The translations under genes and the position numbers were made by a program. From assembly GCF_003577475.1 (NCBI RefSeq), contig NZ_QPEP01000002.1:182516-246515 (forward strand): 64,000 bases of DNA, read 5' to 3'. Positions 1 to 9,825 of the stretch are shown in pieces. How positions within the stretch are numbered: the first letter of the stretch is position 1; each line of letters starts with the position of its first letter. Below the pieces are notes generated by a model. That model saw only the letters and a list, made by a program, of their open reading frames with translations, was not told the origin of the DNA and did not search any database. This stretch comes from Salinibius halmophilus (GTDB taxonomy: Bacteria > Pseudomonadota > Gammaproteobacteria > Pseudomonadales > Natronospirillaceae).

Positions 1-836
<836 letters not shown>

Positions 837-841
837 GCCCT

Positions 842-1432
842 ATGACAAAGCAAAAAAAACCACAGCGTCGCGAAGAAATTCTGCAAGCCCTCGCTATGAT
901 GCTTGAGCAAGAGCCTGGTGCCCGCATTACCACTGCTCGACTAGCTCAAGCAGTTGGCGTATCGGAAGCAGCACTCTATCGTCATTTTCCAAGTAAAGCT
1001 CGCATGTTTGAGGGGCTAATGGATTTTGTTGAAGAGACAATATTCAGCCGCTTCAACCAAATTCGTGCTGAAGAAAACTTAGGCCATAAAGACAAAGTTG
1101 AGCAGATGTTATTGGTGGTACTCACTTTCGCCGAGCGCAACCCTGGCATGTGTAGGCTATTAACCGGTGATGTATTAGCCGGTGAGCATCCGCGCCTGCA
1201 TGAGCAAATGAATCAGATGTTTGGCCGCATTCAAGTACAGATAAAACAAGTAATGCAAGAAGCTCAACTAGCAAAACATCATGCCGAGCTGCCCCCTACC
1301 CCAGCAGCAAACCTGTTACTAGCAGTAGTGGAAGGTAGGATTCAACAGTTCGTTCGCAGTCGTTTTCAGCGCGACAACGCGCCAAGCAAAATGTGGAACG
1401 AGCAATGGCAAAAGCTGAGTCTGCTCATCTAG
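842..1432 (+). CDS. slmA: Nucleoid occlusion factor SlmA (TetR family)
   Basis: SlmA is a TetR-type DNA-binding protein that blocks FtsZ ring assembly over the nucleoid. The 196-residue product starts with a basic tail (TKQKKPQRREEIL) and then the helix-turn-helix region ITTARLAQAVGVSEAALYRHFPSKARMFEGL, almost identical to the SlmA signature VGVSEAALYRHFPSK. The middle retains the family motif F(A/G)ERNPG. ATG at 842 was preferred over an in-frame TTG at 833, which would overlap the argB stop. The position directly after the argB end is common in related gammaproteobacteria. Confidence is high. Confidence 0.95.
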   Translation: MTKQKKPQRREEILQALAMMLEQEPGARITTARLAQAVGVSEAALYRHFPSKARMFEGLMDFVEETIFSRFNQIRAEENLGHKDKVEQMLLVVLTFAERNPGMCRLLTGDVLAGEHPRLHEQMNQMFGRIQVQIKQVMQEAQLAKHHAELPPTPAANLLLAVVEGRIQQFVRSRFQRDNAPSKMWNEQWQKLSLLI

Positions 1433-1440
1433 TTTGATGC

Positions 1441-1461
1441 GCGAGCGGTAAAACCGCTCGC
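1441..1461 (+). terminator. Hairpin after slmA (weak terminator candidate)
   Basis: A perfect 8-bp inverted repeat (GCGAGCGG / CCGCTCGC) with a 5-nt loop lies 8 bp after the slmA stop. There is no clean T-run behind it, so Rho-independent termination is only a possibility. Confidence 0.4.
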
Positions 1462-1499
1462 ATTCCCTTCCATTAAGTAATTTTCTCTCTGTTACACTG

Positions 1500-1526
1500 T
1501 TAAGTTTGTCGCACTCCTGCCGATAA
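1500..1526 (+). promoter_or_regulatory. Sigma-28 (FliA)-type promoter of the chemoreceptor gene
   Basis: TTAAGTTT at 1500-1507, an 11-nt spacer, and GCCGATAA at 1519-1526. This matches the flagellar sigma-28 consensus TAAAGTTT-N11-GCCGATAA at 15 of 16 positions, with the correct spacing. It lies 46 bp before the chemoreceptor start codon, as expected for a class III flagellar/chemotaxis promoter. Confidence 0.82.
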
Positions 1527-1572
1527 CGGCTATACCTAATTAGGTATCCGCTTAGCGTAAAGGAGCAGTACA

Positions 1573-3210
1573 ATGTCATTTATGCAAAACATCAGCTTTC
1601 GCTGGAAATTTGCTCTCCCTGTTATTCTGGTTCTTCTTATTGTCTCAGTTGTTTTTGCCTCGGTATTGCAGACATTCAGCGTGCAAGGTGCGCTGAGCGG
1701 CAAAGTCAGTGGCCAGTTGTCCCCCGCGATGGTTGGCTTGACCGAATCACAAAAGCTGGCAGCCGACATACGCGACACCTATGATGTCGTGCTGATGGAC
1801 TACAGCAGCCAAGCTGTATTCGGTCAACAGAAAGGCAAGTACATGGAGCTGCGTGGCGGCTTTTTGGGGCGCTATGAACTACTCAGCCGCCTACCCCAAG
1901 ACCTAACCGCTAATCAGCGTGCCACAATCGAAAATGCACAAGCCGCTGGGCAAGCTTACATTGAATTTTTTGATACTTTTTTTGCTGAGTTTAATCCATC
2001 AGCATTTCTTGGCTATATGTCCAGCGGGCAACAAGAAACCCTATACGAAGCATCACAAACTAGTTCAGCAGCGGCCATCACTACCATTCGTGAAGTCGCT
2101 CAAATCACTCAGGACGAACTACAAGCGGTTAGCCAACAAACCACACGCCGGGTAACCTGGGGCTGGGGGCTTGCCATCATTTTAGGTGTAGCAGGCTTGT
2201 ATATTCTCAGTGAAGTAACCATACGCCCGCTAAACCGACTAGAAAAAGCACTAGCGGATATTGCATCAGGCGATGCTGATCTAACCAAACGGCTAAAAAT
2301 TGAAGGCAAAGACGAGATTAATCGTGTTGCCAAAAGTTTTAACGAGTTTGTTGCGCGAATACAACGCACCATTCAGCAAGTCGCCGAGTCGGCCAAAGCG
2401 AGCAACACCGAAACCAATAATATCATTGCCATTAACCAATCTTTGATGCAGGTTGCCGACCAGCAAAAAAGCCAAAACGAACAAGTTGCTGCCGCCATTA
2501 ATGAGCTAGCAGCTAGTGCTAACCAAGTGGCTGTCAGTGCAAATGATGCCGCCGATTCAAGCCAATCAGTGACAACTGAAACCGATTCCGCGCGAGCAAC
2601 CATTGTTGATGCACAACAATCGATGCAATCCTTGTCACAACAAATTCAGCAAGCTGCAGAAGTGACGAACTCGTTGGAAGGCTCGGTTGAGCAAATTGTG
2701 TCCATTCTAGAAGTGATTCGCGGCATTGCAGATCAAACAAATCTGCTTGCACTCAACGCAGCCATCGAAGCCGCCCGAGCTGGTGAGCAGGGGCGCGGTT
2801 TTGCGGTGGTAGCCGATGAAGTACGGTCTCTGGCAAGTAAAACTCAGACGTCTACCGGTGAAATTCAAGGCATGATTGAGCAGCTGCAAAAAGCCTCTGC
2901 GCAAGCGGTATCAACCATGTCGAGCAGCCAAGCACAAAGTGACGACACCTACGACCGTATTGCCTCGGCGGTAGAATCACTCGATAAGATCAATCAGGCG
3001 ATTCAAGTCATTAATGAAATGAACACCCAGATCGCCACGGCTGCGAATCAACAAAATGCAGTGAGCGAAGACATCAATCGTTCCGTACAAGAAATAGCAC
3101 AGGGGGCAGAAAGCCTTGTTCATGAAGTGCAAGGCTCCGAGTCAGCCTGCGGCACGTTAGGGTCAGTCAACCACGAGTTGAGCGAGCGAGTGAATCGCTT
3201 TCGGGTGTAA
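1573..3210 (+). CDS. Methyl-accepting chemotaxis protein heading the ectoine genes
   Basis: Transmembrane chemoreceptor of 545 residues. TM1 is about residues 12-33, followed by a mainly helical periplasmic sensor domain (about 34-193), TM2 at about 194-215, a HAMP domain (about 216-268), and a long cytoplasmic signalling coiled coil. The hairpin tip (about 381-420) carries the conserved [20 protein letters not shown] and [12 protein letters not shown] segments that contact CheA and CheW. No C-terminal CheR-tether pentapeptide is seen; the end is RVNRFRV. AGGAG precedes the ATG. The stop is only 26 bp before doeB2, so the receptor is probably co-transcribed with ectoine catabolism and may sense ectoine, a breakdown product or another solute; that ligand is inference. 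A sigma-28-type promoter lies upstream. Confidence 0.93.
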   Translation: MSFMQNISFRWKFALPVILVLLIVSVVFASVLQTFSVQGALSGKVSGQLSPAMVGLTESQKLAADIRDTYDVVLMDYSSQAVFGQQKGKYMELRGGFLGRYELLSRLPQDLTANQRATIENAQAAGQAYIEFFDTFFAEFNPSAFLGYMSSGQQETLYEASQTSSAAAITTIREVAQITQDELQAVSQQTTRRVTWGWGLAIILGVAGLYILSEVTIRPLNRLEKALADIASGDADLTKRLKIEGKDEINRVAKSFNEFVARIQRTIQQVAESAKASNTETNNIIAINQSLMQVADQQKSQNEQVAAAINELAASANQVAVSANDAADSSQSVTTETDSARATIVDAQQSMQSLSQQIQQAAEVTNSLEGSVEQIVSILEVIRGIADQTNLLALNAAIEAARAGEQGRGFAVVADEVRSLASKTQTSTGEIQGMIEQLQKASAQAVSTMSSSQAQSDDTYDRIASAVESLDKINQAIQVINEMNTQIATAANQQNAVSEDINRSVQEIAQGAESLVHEVQGSESACGTLGSVNHELSERVNRFRV

Positions 3211-3236
3211 GGAACTAATAGGGGGATTATCCACCA

Positions 3237-4394
3237 ATGAACTTCACCTTCGAACAACTAGTAGAAGAAGCGGTGCGTATGCGCCGCTTTTTGCATCAAC
3301 ATCCCGAACTCACCTGGCAAGAACAAAAAACAGGTGACTATATTCGCCAAAAACTAAGCGAGTACGACATAACGTGGCGACCAGCGGCCAAGTTTGGTGC
3401 GGTTGCCACCCTTAATTCAGGCGCATCAGGCAAGCATATTGCTTTACGTGGTGACATGGATGCTCTACCCATTAGTGAATCGTCTGGCGTTGAGTGGTGC
3501 TCCCAGCATGACAATGTCATGCATGCTTGTGGTCATGACGGCCATACCGCTGTGCTACTTGCTACAGCTATTTGGCTAAAGCAGCATGAATCGCAGTTAA
3601 GTGGCCCGGTTAGCTTGCTATTTCAACCCGCCGAAGAGGGTGGGCATGGCGCTAAAGCTATGATCGATGATGGTGCGCTGGACGGCATTGATGAAATCTA
3701 CGGCTGGCATAACTGGCCAGCAATTAGCTATGGTCAGTTTGCTTGTCCAGATGGCCCTGTAATGGCAGGCAACGGCACCTTTACTTGTGACATCATCGGC
3801 TCGGGTGGCCACGCTAGCCAACCGGAACTATCACGCCACGCTCTGTTAGCAGCAAGCGCTAGCGTGCAAGCCTTACAGCAAGTCATTGCCATCCGCACGC
3901 CGGCGCATGACAGCACAGTGCTTAGCATCACTCGCTTACAATCTGGTGAGGGCATCAATGTTATTCCAGACAAAGCACACATTGCGGGCAACTACCGTGT
4001 AACACAAGTAAGCCAACGCGCACAATTACACCAGCATATAGAAGAGATTTGCACAGCGACTGCTCGTGCATATAACTGTGAGGCTAAGGTTGAATTCCAA
4101 CCTCGCTATGGCGTCACAGTCAATCACTCGGCGCAGGCCGAAAATATGCGCCAAACACTCTCCAACCTCTACGGCCCAGATACCAAAACGCAAAATTTGT
4201 CACTGCCAATCATGGCATCCGAAGACTTTAGCTACTACCTTGAAAAAATACCCGGTGCGTTTGCACTCGTCGGGGCCGACGATGGTAACAGGGACACCCC
4301 TTGCCATAGTCCAAACTATGACTTCAACGATCGCCTAATAAGCGATGTGGTTAAAGTCTTCAGCAGTCTAGTGGGATTACCACTTGCGAGTTAG
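3237..4394 (+). CDS. doeB2: M20-family N-acetyl-diaminobutyrate deacetylase (DoeB2)
   Basis: Zinc amidohydrolase of the M20/DoeB2 type, 385 residues. Its likely role is removing acetate from N2-acetyl-2,4-diaminobutyrate, the product of ectoine ring opening, giving diaminobutyrate. Metal-binding and catalytic motifs are visible: RGDMDALP (71-78), HACGHDGH (96-103), QPAEEGGHGA (130-139) and a late MASEDFSYY. The early FLHQHPELTWQE is typical of aminoacylase/IAA-hydrolase-like M20 enzymes. AGGGGG lies about 12 bp before the ATG. Substrate is assigned from context, because transaminase, ectoine hydrolase and aldehyde dehydrogenase genes follow on the same strand. The alternative deacetylase DoeB is absent from this window. 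Family certain, substrate likely. Confidence 0.85.
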   Translation: MNFTFEQLVEEAVRMRRFLHQHPELTWQEQKTGDYIRQKLSEYDITWRPAAKFGAVATLNSGASGKHIALRGDMDALPISESSGVEWCSQHDNVMHACGHDGHTAVLLATAIWLKQHESQLSGPVSLLFQPAEEGGHGAKAMIDDGALDGIDEIYGWHNWPAISYGQFACPDGPVMAGNGTFTCDIIGSGGHASQPELSRHALLAASASVQALQQVIAIRTPAHDSTVLSITRLQSGEGINVIPDKAHIAGNYRVTQVSQRAQLHQHIEEICTATARAYNCEAKVEFQPRYGVTVNHSAQAENMRQTLSNLYGPDTKTQNLSLPIMASEDFSYYLEKIPGAFALVGADDGNRDTPCHSPNYDFNDRLISDVVKVFSSLVGLPLAS

Positions 4395-4480
4395 AGCCTA
4401 ATATTCACCACCAGGTGAGTTGTTATTAGCGCAATCAAGTCATCGCTTAACCAGCGACTATGTCTATTGGAGGCGCCATT

Positions 4481-5755
4481 ATGCAGCTATTTGAGCAATG
4501 GGAATCAAACATCCGCGGCTACTGCCGTGTCTATCCAACAGTTTTTAAGTCGGCTAAAAACGCAGTGCAGACAGACGAGGCGGGAAAGAACTATATCGAC
4601 TTTTTCGCTGGTGCTGGCGTACTAAACTTCGGTCATAACAACCCTAAAATGAAACAGGCCATTATCGATTTTCTTAACGATGATGGTGTCGTTCACAGCC
4701 TAGATACCTACACAACAGCAAAGCGCGACTTCATTCAGAGATTTGTTGATACCATTCTCAAACCTCGCAACATGTCCCATAAAATGCAGTTTATGGGGCC
4801 AACTGGCACCAATGCGGTGGAAGCTGCATTGAAGTTAGCCCGCCGTGTGACCGGCCGTGAGCAGGTTGTGGCCTTCTCGGGTGGTTTTCATGGCATGACC
4901 CTTGGTTCATTGGCACTTACAGCCAATGGCTATTTCCGCAACGCTGCCGGCGTGCCACTGCCGCACGTTCGCCACCAGGCGTTTGGCTGTGAAAAACCGT
5001 GCGTTGGCTGTCATATGGGTTGCAGTATAGATACCGTTGCCCGCTTGCGCGCACAGTACCTCAACCCCGCTAGTGGTTTGAGCAAACCAGCGGCATTTGT
5101 GGTAGAGGCCATTCAAGCCGAAGGCGGCGTGCATGTTGCCAGTGCGCAATGGCTCAAGGCAGTACAAGACCTTGCCCATGAACTCGGCGCGCTATTTATC
5201 ATCGATGATATTCAAGCAGGCTGTGGCAGAACTGGTAACTACTTCAGTTTCGATGGCATGGGACTAGACCCGGATATTGTAACGCTTGCCAAAGGCATTG
5301 GTGGCTATGGCACACCACTTGCCATGAACCTAGTGAAACCAGAGCACGACGAGCATTGGCAGCCCGGTGAGCACACTGGCACCTTCCGTGGCCAAGGCAT
5401 GTCGTTTGTGGCGGGTGCCGTTGCGATGGACTACTTCGACAACGACGAACTACTCAAACAAGTCAAAACCAATGGTGAAGTGATGCGCAAAGCGTTGCAA
5501 GAGTTGGTAGATGAGCATCCAGAATGGCAGGTGCGCGGCAAAGGCATGATGCAAGCGATTGACCTGCGTGAAGGACCACTTGCTAAAGCAGCTGTCGCCA
5601 AAGCGTTTGAATCTGGACTGTTAGTGGGCGCCTGTGGCGATTCTGGCCAGGTCATTAAGTTGATACCACCACTCACCATTGAGCCAGAGTTACTTGAAGA
5701 GGGCTTAGCCAAGTTACAGCAAGCGGTGCGCAGCGCCAAGGAGGCGATGCAATGA
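4481..5755 (+). CDS. doeD: Diaminobutyrate transaminase (DoeD/EctB-like), with a cysteine cluster
   Basis: PLP-dependent class III aminotransferase of 424 residues, related to EctB. In this context it probably converts 2,4-diaminobutyrate to aspartate semialdehyde during ectoine breakdown. Motifs are MGPTGTNAVEAALKLARR (105-122), FSGGFHGMT, FIIDDIQAGCGRTG (239-252) with the PLP-contacting Asp, and the Schiff-base lysine in TLAKGIGG (K271). Start choice: an in-frame ATG at 4460 exists, but GGAGG at 4469-4473 sits between the two and is correctly spaced for ATG 4481. The stop overlaps the next start as ATGA, so translation is coupled to doeA. Odd feature: C170, C174, C177 and C181 form CX3CX2CX3C in the segment before the second domain. 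Confidence 0.87.
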   Translation: MQLFEQWESNIRGYCRVYPTVFKSAKNAVQTDEAGKNYIDFFAGAGVLNFGHNNPKMKQAIIDFLNDDGVVHSLDTYTTAKRDFIQRFVDTILKPRNMSHKMQFMGPTGTNAVEAALKLARRVTGREQVVAFSGGFHGMTLGSLALTANGYFRNAAGVPLPHVRHQAFGCEKPCVGCHMGCSIDTVARLRAQYLNPASGLSKPAAFVVEAIQAEGGVHVASAQWLKAVQDLAHELGALFIIDDIQAGCGRTGNYFSFDGMGLDPDIVTLAKGIGGYGTPLAMNLVKPEHDEHWQPGEHTGTFRGQGMSFVAGAVAMDYFDNDELLKQVKTNGEVMRKALQELVDEHPEWQVRGKGMMQAIDLREGPLAKAAVAKAFESGLLVGACGDSGQVIKLIPPLTIEPELLEEGLAKLQQAVRSAKEAMQ

Positions 5756-6966
5756 GACAACGCGATGATATGACGTTTCCATTTTCTGAGTATGAAGCGC
5801 GCCTAGCCGCGCTTCGGGAGCGCATGGCCGACCGGCTATTAGACGCCGTGGTGATTACCGACCCAGAAAACCTAATGTATCTAACCGATTACCAAACAAC
5901 CGGTTATTCGTTCTTTCAAGCATTAGTGGTGCCACTCGACGGTGAACCCTTTATGATTACCCGTGCCATGGAAGAGTCGAATGTGCATGCCCGCACTTGG
6001 GTTGAACGCACTCGCCCCTACCCTGATACGGGTGATGCCATTCAAATGCTCGTAGAAGCCCTGCGCGAGTTTGGCTTGGCCAGTAAACGTGTAGGTTATG
6101 AGCGCAATAGTTATTTCTTCCCAGCTTATCACCAGGATTCTGTGCACACGACCTTTATTAAAGGGCAGCTAGTCGACTGCTTTGGAATTGTTGAGGAAGG
6201 CAGGATGTGCAAGTCTGATGCTGAAATCGACATCATGAAGCGCGCGGCGATCGCCACACAAGCTGGCATGCAAGCAGGCCTAGACTGTATTCGCCCTGAC
6301 ATCACTGAAAACGAAATTGCCGCCGAAATCAGTGCTGCGATGTTTCGAGCCGGTGGTGAGGCCCCTGCGGTAATGCCTTATGTGACATCTGGTCCACGCA
6401 CAATGATCGGCCACGCAACTTGGGAAGGCCGCACGGTAAAACCCGGCGAGCACGTATTTTTAGAGGTTGGCGGCTGTTATCGCCGGTATCACACAGCCAT
6501 GATGCGCACTGCCGTACTAGGTGAACTGAGCACTTCGATGGCGCATGCCCAGGATCGGATGAAGTTTGCCTTGCAGGAGGTTAAACGTTGGATCAAACCC
6601 GGCCTGACAGTTTCTGATGCCGACAACCTAGTGAGAAATATCATCACCGACAACAACGTAGGGGCCCGCTTAATTACTCGCTCGGGCTATTCCATTGGCA
6701 TTGCCTTCCCACCAAGTTGGGATGAAGGCTACATCATTAGCCTAAAACAAGGTGAAAGCTCAGTACTACGCCCTGGTATGACGTTCCACATCATTCCGTG
6801 GATGTGGGGCATTGATGGCGACAAAACAGCAGGCATTTCCGACACCATTTATGTCACTGGCGATGGCTGTAAGTCTTTCTTCGATATGGAAGAAAACTTT
6901 GTCGTGAAACCCGAGCATGGTGTAGAGAAGAAAAAGTCTGGCAAAGGAGGTAAGAAGAATGCTTAA
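5752..6966 (+). CDS. doeA: Ectoine hydrolase (DoeA/EutD, M24 creatinase-like fold)
   Basis: Predicted enzyme that opens the tetrahydropyrimidine ring of ectoine to N-acetyl-diaminobutyrate, the first catabolic step. The 404-residue product has a creatinase-type N-terminal domain (FSEYEARLAALRERM, VVITDPENLMYLTDYQTTGY) and an M24 pita-bread C-terminal domain (VMPYVTSGPRTMIGHATW, PGEHVFLEVGGCYRRYHTAMMRT, GMTFHIIPWMWG). Metal-ligand aspartates of true M24 aminopeptidases are replaced in FLEVGGCYRRYH, which fits the metal-independent ectoine hydrolase/creatinase branch. The C terminus is lysine-rich. It overlaps doeD by 4 bp and doeC by 8 bp. The ectoine hydrolase call rests on sequence type plus operon and is strong. 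Confidence 0.9.
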   Translation: MRQRDDMTFPFSEYEARLAALRERMADRLLDAVVITDPENLMYLTDYQTTGYSFFQALVVPLDGEPFMITRAMEESNVHARTWVERTRPYPDTGDAIQMLVEALREFGLASKRVGYERNSYFFPAYHQDSVHTTFIKGQLVDCFGIVEEGRMCKSDAEIDIMKRAAIATQAGMQAGLDCIRPDITENEIAAEISAAMFRAGGEAPAVMPYVTSGPRTMIGHATWEGRTVKPGEHVFLEVGGCYRRYHTAMMRTAVLGELSTSMAHAQDRMKFALQEVKRWIKPGLTVSDADNLVRNIITDNNVGARLITRSGYSIGIAFPPSWDEGYIISLKQGESSVLRPGMTFHIIPWMWGIDGDKTAGISDTIYVTGDGCKSFFDMEENFVVKPEHGVEKKKSGKGGKKNA

Positions 6967-8329
6967 AGCAGTCAACCCTGCCACTGAAGAAGTTGTTCGC
7001 CAAGTGGCCACAGCGACCACTGACGAGGTTGAAGCGATACTTGCCAAAGCTCAAGCCGCACAGTCGCACTGGCAGGCCATTGGATTTAGCGGGCGCGCCG
7101 AAATATTGCACAAAGCCGCAGCACACCTGCGCGAGCATAAAGAGCGCTACGCTCTGCTAATGACCGAAGAAATGGGCAAGCCCATTAAAGAAGCGTATGG
7201 CGAAGTTGAAAAAGCCGCTTGGTGTGCCGAGCATTATGCCGAACACGCCGAGGCCTACCTTGCCGACGAAGTCATCGAGTCTGATGCCACAAGTAGTTAC
7301 GTGAGCTATGAACCACTTGGCATTGTACTAGGCATACTGCCGTGGAACGCGCCTTTCTGGCTGGCCTTTCGCTATTGTGCACCAACCTTGATGGCAGGTA
7401 ACACCTGTTTACTCAAACATGACCCACACGTACCAGGTTGTGGCGAAGCGATCGGCCAATTATTTGAGGAAATTGGTGCGCCAGCGAATATATTGCAAAA
7501 CCTACCGCTTGCCACGCCAGACGTTGAACCTGTCATTCGTGATCCTAGGGTGCAAGCGGTATCCTACACTGGCTCAGAGCGAGGTGGTGGTCAGGTGGCT
7601 AGTATTGCTGCCAGCGAAATTAAACATTCTGTTTTAGAGCTGGGTGGCTCCGACCCTGTACTTGTTTTAGATGACGCCGATCTAGAAACCGCTGCCGACA
7701 TTATCTGTTTGTCACGCATTATCAACGCTGGCCAAAGCTGTATTGCAGCCAAGCGAGTCATTGTTGAAGCCGGTGTTTATGATCAGTTTATTGAGCTACT
7801 CAAAACAAGGTTGGCGAAGTTAAAACTGGGTGATCCTACCCTTGCAACAACAGATATTGGCCCAATTGCTCGCGCCGATTTACGCGATAACCTTCATCGA
7901 CAAGTACAAGAAACCATTGCAGCCGGGGCTCGTTGCTTACTTGGCGGCGAACTGCCAAGCGGCACGGGTTATTTCTACCCCGTCACCTTATTGGTAGACG
8001 TTGAAGAAGGCATGGTAGGCGCCTGTGAAGAAACCTTCGGCCCCATTGCCGTGGTAATGAAAGCCAAAGACAGTGACCACGCCCTAAGCATTGCTAACAA
8101 TACCCCTTACGGATTGGCCGCTTCAGTCTGGGGCTCAACTAATCGTGCACTGCCTATTGCCAAACAATTGCAAAGTGGGCAGGTGGCAATTAACGGCATT
8201 GTTAAAACCGACCCTAGATTGCCAAGTGGTGGCATTAAACGCTCGGGCATTGGCCGTGAGCTTGGGCCGCATGGTATTAAAGAGTTTGTCAACGCAAAGC
8301 AGTATTGGGTGGGACCTAAGATTAACTAA
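6959..8329 (+). CDS. doeC: NAD(P)-dependent aspartate-semialdehyde dehydrogenase (DoeC)
   Basis: Aldehyde dehydrogenase superfamily protein of 456 residues, closest in type to succinate-semialdehyde dehydrogenases. In this operon it should oxidise aspartate semialdehyde from DoeD to aspartate, completing conversion of ectoine to a central metabolite. Motifs are PWNAPFW (128-134) with the oxyanion Asn, VSYTGSERGG (201-210), catalytic general-base Glu in LELGG (E227) and nucleophile C261 in NAGQSCIAAKR. GGAGG just inside the end of doeA gives a strong ribosome site. The gene ends the ectoine set; no uptake system or DoeX-type regulator is present beside it. ALDH identity certain, substrate inferred. 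Confidence 0.88.
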   Translation: MLKAVNPATEEVVRQVATATTDEVEAILAKAQAAQSHWQAIGFSGRAEILHKAAAHLREHKERYALLMTEEMGKPIKEAYGEVEKAAWCAEHYAEHAEAYLADEVIESDATSSYVSYEPLGIVLGILPWNAPFWLAFRYCAPTLMAGNTCLLKHDPHVPGCGEAIGQLFEEIGAPANILQNLPLATPDVEPVIRDPRVQAVSYTGSERGGGQVASIAASEIKHSVLELGGSDPVLVLDDADLETAADIICLSRIINAGQSCIAAKRVIVEAGVYDQFIELLKTRLAKLKLGDPTLATTDIGPIARADLRDNLHRQVQETIAAGARCLLGGELPSGTGYFYPVTLLVDVEEGMVGACEETFGPIAVVMKAKDSDHALSIANNTPYGLAASVWGSTNRALPIAKQLQSGQVAINGIVKTDPRLPSGGIKRSGIGRELGPHGIKEFVNAKQYWVGPKIN

Positions 8330-8425
8330 AACCAAACAATACCGTAACTTAATGTATTAGTGCGACCCATCACGCAGACCTTCATGAGGCAGTTCATACA
8401 ATACGCCCCATGGAGGTACTGCCCT

Positions 8426-9187
8426 ATGAAACGCTTAACTAGTTCTGTTCTTTTTGCCGCACTGGCACCCTTTTTCTTACAGGCTTGCACTGAAGCCCCC
8501 GGCACCGCCTCTATTGAGTATGGTCCAGGTGGGCAAGTGGTTAACCCAATCTACGTACCACTGCCAAACAATAACCAGCAAGTTGTCATTACCCAACCTT
8601 CGCTTGCGCAAGTAGTGGGCCGTGTTTGTGCTGCCAATGAAGCACCCATGCCACCCTACAGCTACAACACTCGCAACAGTGCTGGGCAAGTATTATGTGG
8701 CCCTATCGTTTTGGGGTTCAATGCACCCAATGCACCGTTGGAGCTAGTGGTGGAAAACCAAAACAACCAGGTTAACTTTGCCAGCGGTTCAAGCATAAGC
8801 ACAGCCAAAATAGGCGGCCACGGCAACCAAATTCGTTTGGCCAACAGCGGCTTTATTAATCGAGTAGAAGCACATGGTGGTGGCAATGGCTACCTGTCTA
8901 ACCGATTGATTGCCGAGCCACCGGTTTCGATGAACGAGGTACTGGTCTCTGGCGTAAACCATGTAATTGACGTGCGAGACACCACACCAGGCAATGGTAT
9001 TCAAACGGCGGTAATCAACCGTTTAACGGTTAACGGTGAAAACAACACCATTTTCTTTGGCCCAGGCGCTCAGCAACCTAATAGCCTTACCATTGCCGGT
9101 AGTGGCAACAAAATGTATTTCCCATGCGGCTGGAACCTAGCTGGTTACAACATTAACTACAACAACAACCAAGTCCAATGCCAATAG
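8426..9187 (+). CDS. Lipoprotein with repeated G-x-x-N strand motifs (DUF3060-like)
   Basis: A 253-residue predicted lipoprotein. The signal peptide ends in the lipobox FLQAC with Cys21 as the lipidated residue, so the protein should be anchored in the envelope. ATG 8426 has GGAGG 9 bp upstream; earlier in-frame codons lack this. The C-terminal half contains evenly spaced, loosely repeated strands (GGHGNQIRL, SGVNHVIDV, NGENNTIFF, AGSGNKMYF), each with a turn Gly/Asn followed by alternating hydrophobic residues, as in DUF3060-type beta-solenoid domains. Two cysteines near the end (PCGWN, VQCQ) could pair. The function is unknown. It converges with the nnrU-like gene, whose stop is 2 bp away. 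Confidence 0.82.
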   Translation: MKRLTSSVLFAALAPFFLQACTEAPGTASIEYGPGGQVVNPIYVPLPNNNQQVVITQPSLAQVVGRVCAANEAPMPPYSYNTRNSAGQVLCGPIVLGFNAPNAPLELVVENQNNQVNFASGSSISTAKIGGHGNQIRLANSGFINRVEAHGGGNGYLSNRLIAEPPVSMNEVLVSGVNHVIDVRDTTPGNGIQTAVINRLTVNGENNTIFFGPGAQQPNSLTIAGSGNKMYFPCGWNLAGYNINYNNNQVQCQ

Positions 9188-9189
9188 GG

Positions 9190-9750
9190 TTACCACAGCT
9201 CAAGTAGTGTATAGCCGCTTAACCATTGATGGGTAGCGGCTAATACAAAGGTAAAAATACTACCGCCAATCAGTGCTTGGGCTGAGCCTTGCATGGTTGG
9301 CGCTGGCACCTCTGGTTTGCCATCACGACGATAAATGGCAACAACAGACACCAAAGACCAAAGTGCTAAACCGCCAAACAGCACTAGACTGCGCTGCGAA
9401 CCCGAGCCTAAAAAGTGGGCCATAGCAAATAGCGCCACGCCGTATAATTGTGGATGATGCCAGAAGCGCCCCCAATGCACGGGTTTACCACTACTCACCA
9501 AGCTCACCATGCCAAGCCATACAATGCTTACCACCAGCCAGGTAGGCAACAACGGTGAAAACAAAGCAACCGGTTCGCTTGCGCGCCAGCCAAAAATCAA
9601 ACCAATTACCGAGGCAATAATCGCAAGCGCCAGAATCCCCTTCACAGGTTCACCATAACGATCTTCAAGCGTTTGCCGAAGTTTTGGGGTAAAGGTTTTA
9701 ACTGAGTGAGCCAAAATCCACAGTGCCATTGAGGCAATCAGCAGTGCCAT
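9190..9750 (-). CDS. NnrU family integral membrane protein
   Basis: A 186-residue inner-membrane protein with about five hydrophobic helices and the family motif GRFWHHPQLYGVALFAMAHF. NnrU proteins were named from nitrate/nitrite reductase clusters, and the family also contains carotenoid isomerase relatives, but no denitrification gene is near this one, so a specific role cannot be assigned. ATG at 9750 has AAGGAG six bases upstream; a TTG two codons earlier is the only alternative. The adjacent HH in the conserved segment is typical of the family. It stands alone between a convergent lipoprotein gene and the VTT-domain gene on the same strand. Confidence 0.85.
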   Translation of the reverse strand: MALLIASMALWILAHSVKTFTPKLRQTLEDRYGEPVKGILALAIIASVIGLIFGWRASEPVALFSPLLPTWLVVSIVWLGMVSLVSSGKPVHWGRFWHHPQLYGVALFAMAHFLGSGSQRSLVLFGGLALWSLVSVVAIYRRDGKPEVPAPTMQGSAQALIGGSIFTFVLAATHQWLSGYTLLELW

Positions 9751-9825
9751 ATGCAACTCCTTGCGATGGGATACTCAATTAGACTAACCAATTGTTAAGA
9801 AAATGGCTTGCACCAAATCAAGGTT

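Noticed and set aside
5431-5760. Minus-strand 109-codon open frame inside doeD
   Set aside because: It lies fully antisense to a clear aminotransferase and encodes a Ser/Ala/Cys-rich sequence typical of the reverse of coding DNA.
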